Assembly: GCA_030248195.1 (NCBI GenBank)
Contig: JASAND010000579.1
Span: 1 to 64,000, forward strand
DNA from: Trissonchulus latispiculum
Taxonomy: Eukaryota > Nematoda > Enoplea > Enoplida > Ironidae
Direction of reading: 5' to 3'
Length of the DNA: 64,000 nt
The notes under the pieces were generated by a model, which was given only the letters and a program-made list of their open reading frames with translations, ran no database searches and was not told the DNA's origin. Below, piece after piece: positions 24,501 to 36,500 of the stretch. The position numbers were made by a program, and so were the translations under genes. Positions within the stretch are counted from its first letter, which is position 1. Each line of letters begins with the position of its first letter.

Positions 24501-27500
24501 GTAAAAACACTTGAAACTATTGTAAGTAGTCTAGATTGGCTATTCCCCAATTGACGATTCCTAATTAAAGGTCCGGATTAAATTTCTTATATTAAGTTAA
24601 AAAATTAAGTTTGGACCGATTTTTAAATGTTTTATTGAGGATCGGAAGAACAATTTTTGTTAAAGTTTAAAAAAGTTTAAACTTTGTTTTATGGCTGTTT
24701 GACCTAATTCTGATTATTTCACTTTCGTTTTTTTCAGGACGATCGGGCTGATTCGCCGATGCCAGATTTGGAGTGTGACGATGACGACGAACCCGATGAG
24801 CCAGAGGAACCCGAAAGTGAACTCGGTCCGTGTTTTTTCGACAGTTTCTGAAATTTTTAATGCAGTGATACTAATTTACTCACAAAATTAACTTCTTCTC
24901 CGAACGTCATGGACGTTTGAGAACGTCGTGGGAGGGGGTAGATTTATATTCTCCGAAATTCTCCTTCAGTCCGCTTTATACTGGATATTAATTTTCCCAG
25001 AATGCAAGCCTTTGTGAACAGTTTCCATGGAGTACGCACGATCCTGTGAAAATCTGTAAATATGCCTAATGTCAAATTTCAGCTTGTATTTCAGCTGAAA
25101 ATCAATGTTCACTTGTAACATTGCTATATTCAGTTTTTTAAATTCAATTAGCATTGCGGAAGAGGCTTTGGAAACTGTTCGCACAAATATCCCAAAAAAC
25201 AAAAATCACACAAAATTAAGGAGCAAAATTCAAAAAGGCAGAAACGAAAACATTTCACGTCTTCGGCGCAAAGTTTCTGTGTACGTCTTAGCAACACGTT
25301 TATTGTTTTCATGAAGAAGAAGCCTGGAATGCATCAGGATTTTCGAAGACAATTTCTATTTTTGCGTACAAAATATGTATAATACGTATTTTAAAGAATA
25401 TTCTTTCAAAATAAAAGAGGAGTTCTCGTAGTACGATTTTATTGAAAAAATCCAAAACTTTCTTGGATTGTTTGGGCCCCTCCCCCGGTAGCGGAATCCT
25501 GGATCCGCCAATCAAGGCTCGCATCCGGGAGAGAGGAGTGGTTCATCAAGGGAGTCCAGATCCACTCCTTTTGGAATGCCATGAGATGTTAAAATTAAAA
25601 TTAATTGAATTAATTCAATTCGAATTCAGATTATTGGTCATTTTCAAGCAATTCTTAGTTCTTACAGTTCTTTTAAGGGCTGAAAATTATTTTGAGACGG
25701 AAAAGCAAAGGTATTGCAGCATTCGTGGAATCACTACTGTATGCATTGGGGTTTCTTAGGCTAAAAAGTAGGGGGACGCCCCTTCCCCCACTAGGGGGAA
25801 GACCAGAAGTGGAATAAATGCAGTTTGTTTGCTTTCTACACTGCTATAACTAGTGTTCAAAAATCAAATTTTAGACCAAAAAATCCCGACGGGACTGGAA
25901 ACTTTTTGAAATTTTTGACCAAAAATCCTAAAAATTTTAAATTTCTAGGCACCCTAGTGGGGGAAGCCAAAAAAAGTGGAAGTATGTGTGAATGTTGAGA
26001 ATTCAGAGGGCGAGCGACCCCCTCTAAGGCACTCCAAGACTTTAACCTTCCCTTTTCGAGAATCGTAGGTGCTGGCCTGCCGCCAGTGGCGCGAACTGTT
26101 ATTGTTCAGACACTTTCTGATCATGTGGAAACCAGGCGCGTAGTGTGGGGAGGGGGGAATGGGGGAATTTTCCCCCAGAAATTTTTCTGCTAGCAGTGTA
26201 TAAACTCCCATTTTTCAAAACATTATCCCGCCTTCGGCGCATATTTACTGCAATTTGCCATCATAACATACGTAGGTTTAGAACGACAAAAATGGGTTCA
26301 AAATACCCTGTAGCGTGTGGTTTGACCAATTTATGCATTTTCCTGCATTAAAACGTACTGAGCTTCAGTTCTTGTCTTTATTTCAACGAATGTTTCGAAA
26401 AATTCCTCAGGCGCTACAAATTTGAAAAATTCTTCAACTTGCGGAGGGCTCCACCCCTCAGACCCCCGCCAAATTTTGCCATTCCCCTCCTGAAATTTTT
26501 TTCTGGCTACGCTAGTGGGTGCTACCTACCTATCTCTCCTGTACTGCAACTTCATTCATTAATAGAGTGTATTTATGGGCCTTAATACGTAATATTCCCC
26601 AGTTGCCCTCCAGTGTTTACATAGCATTGAATAGCTAGATGAAATGGAACAAAGCATTTATTTTAATTGAGGAGTTTTCTCTCTACGTCAGCAGGCGGCC
26701 GGTTTCATAAAACTTTCGACTCGCATGCTGCTACTAGCATGCGAGAATTCGCAGTGCTAGTGTTAGTCGTCGAGTCAAGTATTCCATAAAACTTTTCGCT
26801 GAACTCGACCAAACTAGCTAAGCTAGTACGGTAACACGACAAGCTAGTAACGACGACTGCATTGTAATTTCATATGTATCATAAGACTAGGCCTGTGTGT
26901 GCGATCTCTCGAGAAAATAACCGTAATCATTCGAAAAAATTGCAAAAATTCAAATCAAAATGAATCTTCTCAGAATTTGCAAACACTCAAGAAAATTTCC
27001 GAAGTAATGCTCCTCTCGAAGTTTAGTCGATATCAATAAAAACTGAAAAACTAATTTGACACTTCTCTAGTCAAAATAGACTAGAGAACTATATGAAACC
27101 CGAATAATCTGCTAGTGTTCAAACTCTCAAACTCACAAGCAGCCGGACTGCTAGCAGCCACTCGACTAAGAACGTTTTATGGTACACTTTAGCATGAGGT
27201 AGCATGAGTCTAGTTGTCCAGTCTAGTACTCGCAAACTTCTATGGAACCGGCCCTATTCCTATTCATTACAAAATTTATCATTACAAGTAACAAAAATGC
27301 TCCGCACAAAAGAGGATAATATGTGTGTGTTGGCTGTATCGTATATGTATATATACTTTAAATATCCTTTAAATATATAATAAATATAAATAGGTATATA
27401 TATATATTTTTTAAATTCCGATTGAAGAAGTAAAGACAAAAGTTTCATGGGCACGTGACGTTATTTGGCACAGCAAATATTGGTGGATGGTTCCATGTCA

Positions 27501-30500
27501 AAAGTTGCTCAGCTCACTTAGGGATTTCATTTGATACCAAATTTGACCACTTTTGAAAACTTTCATTTTTGACCGAAAATTGCCTAAGTCCCCACCCCAC
27601 CCCACCACAGCACTCTACAGCCACTTTGAGCATGCAGTTCTATGACAAAAGTTGCTCAGCTCGCTTAGGGCTTTCATTTGGTACCAAATTTGACCACTTT
27701 TGAAAACTTTCATTTTTGACCGAAAATCGCCTAAGTCCCCACCCCACCACAGCACTCTACAGCCACTTTAAGCATGCAGTTCTATGACAAAAGTTGCTCA
27801 GCTCACTTAGGGCTTTCATTTGGTACCAAATTTGACCACTTTTGAAAACTTTCATTTTTGACCGAAAATCGCCTAAGTCCCCACCCCACCACAGCACTCT
27901 ACAGCCACTTTGAGCATGCAGTTCTATGACAAAAGTTGCTCAGCTCGCTTAGGGCTTTCATTTGGTACCAAATTTGACCACTTTTGAAAACTTTCATTTT
28001 TGACCGAAAATCGCCTAAGTCCCCACCCCACCCCACCACAGCACTCTACAGCCACTTTGAGCATGCAGTTCTATGACAAAAGTTGCTCAGCTCGCTTAGG
28101 GCTTTCATTTGGTACCAAATTTGACCACTTTTGAAAACTTTCATTTTTGACCGAAAATCGCCTAAGTCCCCACCCCACCACAGCACTCTACAGCCACTTT
28201 GAGCATGCAGTTCTATGACAAAAGTTGCTCAGCTCGCTTAGGGCTTTCATTTGGTACCAAATTTGACCACTTTTGAAAAATTTTATTTTCGACCACTTGG
28301 ACCCCCCACCCGACTGACCCTTCAAACGGCAAAGTGGAACCAGCCCAGCAAACTAGGTACGTCGGACGGCAAAACGGATACCGGGAATGAGCTGGGCACA
28401 CCAGAAAACCCCTATAGACAAAGTTTTGAGAGGCCAGGTAGAGCCTACTATGGACCTCCAGGAAGCGGTTTCCGACATGACCCTCCAGAAGGCAAAGTGG
28501 AACCAGCACAGCAAGATGGATGAGTCATACGGCAAAAAGGACACCGGGAATGAGCTGGGCGCACCAGAAAACCCCTGTAGACAAAGTTTTGAGAGGCCAG
28601 GTAAAGCCTACTATGGACCTCCAGGAAGCGGTTTCCGACTTGACCCTCCCGACGGCAAAGTGGAACCAGCCCAGCAAGATGGGTGGGTCTGACGGTAAAA
28701 CTGACTGCGGGAATCGATTCTCCGTGCCAGAAAACCATTGTATGGAAGATTTGAGCGTTCAAAGTTAAATAGATAGCGAGAAATTTCGATTTTTCGTTTT
28801 TCGAATTTTCGCCATCTTTGACGGGCCACTGTGGTCGCTAGGGAAGTGATAGAGAAACGCAACCTGGACCGTTAGTTAGTTCAATATATGTAATTTCTGA
28901 ATATAAAAAGAAATCAGCTCCAGCTCGTAACGTTCGACCTGAGCGACGACCACAAAAATGGTCACTTTTCGCTATGAGCCGACTTTGCGGCGGCGCTGTG
29001 GCGCAGCTGCGGCGCAAAAAAAGTTGTGATTCTTAAATTCTTTAGAGGGTACTACTAGACCCCATAGCCCTTTAGGTTGGCCCACCGCTGCAGATCACGT
29101 GAAAGCGGCGAACATTATGTACAATACAACCATCAAATAGGAGAAACCGGAAAAAAAACATCGCCGCCATAACCGGTCCGGGGCGCAACTTTTTAACGGT
29201 AAGTGATACGGGGCTGAAACTTCGCAGACATACTAAACTCGATGTGCTCTACAATTTGCGCAGGATTTTGCGCAGCTTCTGCGCAGCTTATTTTACACTG
29301 TCTCCAGCCACTTTTCACACATTATAGGGGTCGCTGCCGCGACCCCTATGATAAATATTTGCTGAAGTGTATATATGTGTTTGTTGCCTTACTGACTAAA
29401 TCAAAATTTGTTGGGTTTTTTCTTTATTAGTTGAATTTCCCCGTGTTCAGAGCAAGAGTTCAGCATTTGCGTATATAGGGCTTCTTTATAATTACTTTTA
29501 TTTTTCTTGTTTATTTTTGTTATTTTTCAGAACTGGATACTACCGGAGTGATTGAGCCAGAAACCGATGAGCCCCTTCCTATGGGTGATACGGAGAAATC
29601 AGTACGTATGCTTGGATGTCGCACCCTCCTGATACTTAGTTTTTCTTATTCGTTTTCAGTTTTTGTAAATTTGGGAGGGCGATGAATGTTTTTCTGAATT
29701 ATTTGTAAAAATTTCCCACTCTCATTCTTCTTTCATGCGATTTTTCTGTCGAGTTAGTGTAGCCAGGAGTACATAATTTGTATAAAACGTAGTATAACCT
29801 TAGCTTGGTGTGCGGGGCTTATTCTAGGGTTTTTTCTTGGAGGGGGGTTTTTTGGCTGAGCCCCCCTAAAGTCCGAGGGGCCAGGAATTTGGGGATTGCG
29901 AAAATTTTTCTAAAAATATGCTAAAACAACGCTAATTTTCTAGCATTTTGACAGATGTTGACTTGGCTTTGCTAGCTTTATGATGCACTAGTTTTCCAAA
30001 TCCACAGTCCATGTTTTCTTGTAAATCTGATTTCACTAACTTTTAAATTTTAATACTCTATTGTCCTTTTATATACTTTTGAATCTGGGTCTGTTGTCTT
30101 GCTTCAGCCAACCGACGAAGAACTGGAACAAAGTGATGAGAAAAGATCTGCCGCTCTTGCTGCTTTTTCAGAAGGTATATATTTTTTCTTTTTTCAGTTC
30201 TTCTACAGATTTTAAACAATCAAATTTGGCCCCAAAGGTTGTTCGATTTTTGGAGATTTTGTATTTTTAAACCCAGTTGATTGTTCTGTTTGTTGTTTTT
30301 TAGGGAATTTTGAGGAAGCCGTGAAACTGTTTACAGAAGCCATTGAGCTGAATCCCCAGTCGGCCATTCTGCATGCGAAAAGAGCTAGGTAGATTCGACA
30401 GATAGAATAATAAATAAATAATTTAATTAAAATAATAAATGAACAACATGGAATCGTCGAAATTTTTTGTTGCATTTAATGGTTGGACAAAATTGTTAAT

Positions 30501-33500
30501 CTGTAGGGTAGGGTCGTCAGTAAGAAAATCTAATGCTTCTTGGTTTTCCATGCAAAGCTTTGACTTGGTCTGCGTGCGTCCTTTTTTCTGTAGTATATAC
30601 GTCTATTGTTTCCTAGTTCTTTTACATGCTCGTGTACTTATATACTCTGACATGATGTGGTAACTTCAGTGTTTTGGGGATGAGTTTTCCAAATTAGGTA
30701 AAGATGGTAAGGGTGGCCCTTGGAGCACGGTTTTTTTTGCGTAAAATACTGCGTATTTACGCAGTCGAGCTTAAAAATACGCAGTCAAAAAAACAAAAAT
30801 ACGCACCAAAATACGCAGCCGAAAAATTCGATAGTAGGAATTTCTAGAGTGCTCTAAATTAATTTCTTCAGACAATTTACCGTACTTTGGGCTCTGGCTT
30901 CTTCTGGGGGGCTGCCGCCCCCCAGACCCCCCACATATCTCTTCGATTCTCCTTCCGTCTACAGTTGATTATACTTTCTGCCTAAGCCCACGGTGTACCA
31001 TGCGATGCTTTTCTTTCTATTTGATTTGATATAGTATATAAATCAAAATCTTATATATGTGTTTGCTCAATCAAGGGAACAGTAACTCTGTTTGTCTAAC
31101 CAAACATTGGCTTAACTATTAAACTGTTCAAGGCAAAGAAGTCAAAGTTTTAAGAGCAAATTTACTCCGAAATTTAAAATTTTGTTCAACTTCTGGGGGG
31201 CTACGCCCCCCAGACCCCCTGCGTATCTAACATATATATTTTTCGTCCACCTATTCATTCATACTCTTACACCACAGAGAGAGCACGCAATTTAAACTCG
31301 AGCTAAGATTCCTAACGTTGTTTAAAACTCTTAAAAACAGCATTAATTCGACGCTAAATGCGTTTATAGTTTTTATAACGTTGAGAAGCGATTTTTGTAA
31401 TTTTACGCAGTCGAAATTAAAAATACGCACTCGAAAACAAAAATACGCAAAATTTACGCAGGTCCGATTTTCAAAAAAAACCCTACCTTGGAGAATATCT
31501 CCATCCCTGCTTCAGGGACAGGGGCGTCACTGCTTATCCTCAGAAACACAACTGTAGAGCCAGGAGTGCCACCTCACATCATGACCGCATCTGCGGAATT
31601 ATGGAAGGAAAATGTAATTATCCCCCGGTTTTGCCAAAATTTTTCACCCAATAAGCTAAGATAGTTTTTGGAGGGAATGCATCTTGGATTTTTGGGAGGT
31701 GTAGTGTTATTGACTGGCCGGTGTGGCACCAGAAATCGGCCAACACTATTTAGTATTTGTGGGGAGGGGATTTAAGCTAAATCCTATAAATCCTCCAAAT
31801 CCGTGCATACATATGTTTGGGGCAATTTTCCATTTCGTCTAACTGTTTTTCACTTTTTTCAGTGCACTGTTGAAGTTGAGCAAGCCTGTGGCAGCAGTAA
31901 AGGATTGCAGCAAAGCCATCGGCATCAATCCGGATTCGGCTGGACCCTATAAATTTCGAGGACGTGCTAATCAGTAAGATTGTCTGTCATATTTGTCCTA
32001 AATCATAAAGAAATAATGATAAAAACGCCTGCCTGCAGTCACTAAGGCCGAAGCCTTAGTCCGAACAGGAGAGAGCCAATGGGCGCTGTGAGCGCTCTTA
32101 CCCAGAGAGAACTAGTTTCTGGAGCTCCTGCCTGGTTGTCCCAGAAGGACAGCCAGCTAGGCTCTATCTGTGCTGCAACATAGCCAGAGAAGGTCCTAAG
32201 TAATTTGTCCTAAATAATGTACTTGCAAGTGTGCATAATTCTTCCATATTTTAAGAAGAGCAAGCCCCTAGAGTGCTTCTTCTCTTCTAGGCATTTCCTA
32301 ATGGAGCTCCGACCACAGTACGGACCTATGAATGTTCCTCCGTTTGAGGGAAGGAGGACTTTTTTGCGTATTGTGGTCGAAGCTTGGTAGGTTAGGTGTT
32401 TAGCTAAAATCGTAAAAGTTACTTAGAAAATCCGACGAAGTTAGAATGAATTTTGAAAAGGTTGTGATAAAAACGGCCTCATTTGGCAATGTTTTTAAGT
32501 TGTGTGGAGAAGTCAGCTGTCAGCTTGCGTGAAATCTATTTGTGGCTCCTTTTGCAGTCTAATAAGATTTTATATAAATTAATATATAATTGAATGTGTG
32601 ATGCTGTGCTTTTTGTTTAGACTGTTGGGTAAATGGGAGGAAGCGTTCAAGGATCTCACGGTGGCCTGCAAGCTGGACTACGACGATCAGGCCTATGAAT
32701 GGCTCAAACAAGTGGAGTCTAATGTAAGACCTAACCTACCACTGTTGACAGATGTTTAATTAATTGATTAGTTAATTTATTTCATTAAGTATCATGAAAA
32801 TGGTTCATAAAATGCATTAAACGGATTAACATAAAATCTGAATCATTCTATGAATACGTTCCCCGGATTAGACGGACTAAAGCCTAGTCCACGATTTTAT
32901 GAATACGTTTTTTAATCTGTTTAAATCCGTTTAATCTTTTTATGAAAAGTCCTGTGCTTCAACTGTTTTTCTATTGTCTACAGTTTTTTTTAGGCCAAGA
33001 AGATTGCTGAGCATAAGCGAAAGCAGACACGAAAGGCAGAGGAACGTGAGCTGAAGAAGCGACAGGAACGGGTTAAGAAGGCCAAGGCTGAGTATGAACG
33101 ACAGAAAAAGGTACGTATGTCATAAACATTGTCTATAAATAGCATGTACGTAGAGGTTTAACTGAAATATGTACCTTTGGATTAGTAGGATGTCACTGTC
33201 TTATCAGATACTTGCATTGCCTTAATAGATTTTGGATTTTCGTCAACCGATAGCGTTTTGGACAAATTTGGGTTTTGAATTACTCTGGTGCTTTTGGCTA
33301 CACTTTCAGCCGGTATTTTCATCTGTTTTTTTGTGTATTTTAACTGTTCTAGGCAGAGGCAAAGGCAGGTGCGGGTGGGCCCGGCGGTTTTCCGGGAGGT
33401 CCTGGTGCCGGAGGATTTCCGGGTGGACCGGGAGGTTTTCCGGGATTTCCCGGAGCTGGTGGTGCCGGTGGCGGAGGTGGGGGAATTCCGGGAATGGATC

Positions 33501-36500
33501 AGTTCGCTCAGATGATGCAGGATCCGGAAATTATGCAAATGTTTTCTGTAGGTCTTGAGTCTATAATTTCACTGACACCTTACAAATAGAATAACTTTTT
33601 TAGAAACACAGTTGTGAACTAGTGATGTGGATCGGTTCGGCAAAATCGATCGGATCCGCGATCCGGAGGCCGGATCGGATCGGATCGGTAGGCCTGCTGG
33701 ATCGGTTCGGATCGGATCGCTTGGGTCAGCCGGATCGGCGATCCGACTTAAGGGGGGGGCTACGAATTTCACTAAAAGTTCGATGTTGGAAAAGCTAGCT
33801 AGTCCTTTGCCACATAGTAGTATTAGGTTTAGTGTAAAATAGTTTAAAGTTTGAAAGAATTCCATGCAGCGTAGCGTCCTGTGGAGCCATCAGAAGTTGG
33901 TGTTTATCGGTTCAAAGCTCGACATGACACGTACACAAACTTGGCCTCGCCCTGGTCGCTATGTGCAAGGCACGGTACCAAAATTCTCAGGAATTAGTTC
34001 TGACATATAGTGCTTTGATATCGTGTAAAATAATCTCTAGACCATTGCCTACTTTTCTGTGCTATAACATCAAAGTGCGAAAAATTGGGTGTTGTAGGTC
34101 TATACGAGTGGAGGTTAACTAACTTCTAATGAGCTGTGCTTTACCAAATGAGCCAAACGTTGCTGCAATTAATACTCCAAGTATCTGTCTTAACTTTGGT
34201 ATAAACGACGTGATTTCGTTAATCCCTGCGTTCGCAGTGCAGGATTATATTATCGATATTTGGTGCTGTTATTTGGTGCCATTTCGAAGATGTGAGCCAA
34301 TTACTCCAAAATACTCTGGCAGAATCGGCTGAAACTTTGCACATTACAGGCCAGTGAGTGTACCAAGATGTGCCGAAAGCTATGTCACTAAACCTCGCAC
34401 CAAAGTTTAGAAATGCTAGATTGATTTCTCAAAGTATGGATGGCGATCGCTCCAAAAAGCTCTAAGACAGTTGTAAGCGCATACTGAACGAAGGAAGCGT
34501 CCTTTCGAAAAACGGATTTCATATTCGGATTCAGCAGGTCAAATAAGCCCTAAAAGCACCTTTTCGGCGAAATCGGAGACAAAAAATTTTTTGACCCCAT
34601 TTTTACTGCGCTTAGCTAGCTTTTCAGGCCTAAAAATAAGGGTTATTTCTTAACAAAAACTTTGCTAGCACACTAACCAGAAAACCAAAACCCTTGAAAC
34701 TCACAGATAGTTTGCCCCTATTAGAGCCTAATATTTGTTAAAAAGCTGGAGTAGGCTAGGGGCTGTCAATTTTATTAGATCGAAAACGGCGCACGGTCAC
34801 TTTGCAACTTTTTGCCAAATTTCAAACTTTGAGCTGTTATAGCTGAAGAAGGAAGCAACGCTCGAAAGCCGGAATACTTTTAATATTTAGCACTAGTAAC
34901 AGTTAACACTTATGGCTGAAAGTTTCAGAATTGGTCAAACCGTTAATCCACGAGAGCTGAAAAAACCTTTTTGAAAAATCCCATTTTTCGAACTAAAATT
35001 TGTACTTTGGCGTCCTGCCAAAAACGGTGTATATGAGATATATTGTTGCCCACCCTAAACTTTTTTAATTTGATATGTTGGCTAACGTTGGGGGGAAAAA
35101 GTAGGTCTCTCCGACGATGTCGTGCCAACCCGTTCGTAGCCCCCCCTTAAGGGGGGGGGGTATACCCAGGGGTTTGCACAACTTCTTCGGAGAGCGCTAG
35201 TTTTTTGCATGCAAGTAGGTAACATATCATAGTTAAAAAGTTAATATAAGGCATTGATATATCCCATGACATCCGAGCTGCATGGGGTCCCAAACTGAAA
35301 ATTTTTGTTCATTTTTTCAAAATTTAGATTGGTCTTTCGGAAGCTGTGAATTTTTTTCGGGTAAAGCTACAGACCTAAAACTTTGCACACATATTTCCAT
35401 GGACACGGGTTATATACATGCCAAATGGCAGCTCACAGAAGCTTCTCGTTCGGGAGTACTGTAGCCGCAAACTTTAAAAATTGTAAAATTTTCACTAGGT
35501 AACCTGTCGCCGTTTCGAGCCTAATCCACCAAAGTGCTCCAAATCTTCTGAAATTTTTACAGAATATAGCCAGGATATAAGGTCAAATATGTGCCAGGTT
35601 TGGCTGGTTCAAGTTGTGTAATGGTTTTTTAATGACTGCTTAATTATGTGGCTAACAGTGAAAAAATGCTCAAAATCGGCATGTAGCAAAACTTTGATGG
35701 AATTTATCTCATCGTAGAAGCAATATCGTGACTTGGTGCAATTAGAAAAGTTGTTTAGAATGATGAGATCTATCGAATGAGTACTTTTTTGTAGTAATTC
35801 GACGATTTTGAAAATTTGGCATTTTTGGCGGGAAGCCAATTTTGCGCCTCTGACAGCAAAAATTGAACAAAATGTTGTATAACTTTTTACTGATTCGGTC
35901 AAAACGCTTCAAATGTTGCACACATATTTATAGTATTAAGAGACATCTGTGTGCAAAATTTGAGCCCAATCGGATGCTTGCAGCGGATTAGGTCTCAATC
36001 GAAATACGTCAATTGCCATAATTTGAGGGTGGGATGCATGGTAAATGTCGTGCTGCACCTGCGTGTACTCAGCCAATTTTGAAGTTGCGCATACCCAACG
36101 ATAGTCTTATGTATCCTTTATGTTCACATGAAAATTCAAGACATTTGCTCTTAGCAGTCCGGAGAAAAATCGAAAAAACTTCGACCACCCCCATGCAGGA
36201 AAAAGCCACTTGCCAAAGGTCAGCAACTTTGCGAGGCTGCTGTGAACGCTGTGAAAAACAAAAACTTTTAATTATTTTGAAGGAACCCAGGTACTAATAT
36301 GTGACAAAGTTTGAGGACAATCGGAAAAATTTTTGTCATTAGTGTATTTGGTATACCCCCCCCCCCTTAAAGCAGCAGACATCAAAAATTAGCTGTACAA
36401 AAGCACTTGACACAGGCGGAGCATGCGTGTGTTTTTATATTACTTCAATTTTTCTTGTTTTGGGTGGGTACAAGCTTTTCACTATCCAGTACATATTTGC

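Noticed and set aside
27500..28290. Regular repeats considered as a CRISPR array.
   Set aside because: The whole unit repeats with no variable spacers, the unit is too long, and the host is a eukaryote.
28251..28768. Overlapping plus- and minus-strand open frames with repeated text such as MSWAHQKTP.
   Set aside because: They follow the 163-bp tandem units, shift frame from unit to unit and have no start or domain support.
33182..33558. Open frames in other phases across ST13 exon 10, including a Ser/Thr/Arg-rich minus-strand frame.
   Set aside because: Shadows of the Gly/Pro-rich exon, whose phase and domains fit Hip.
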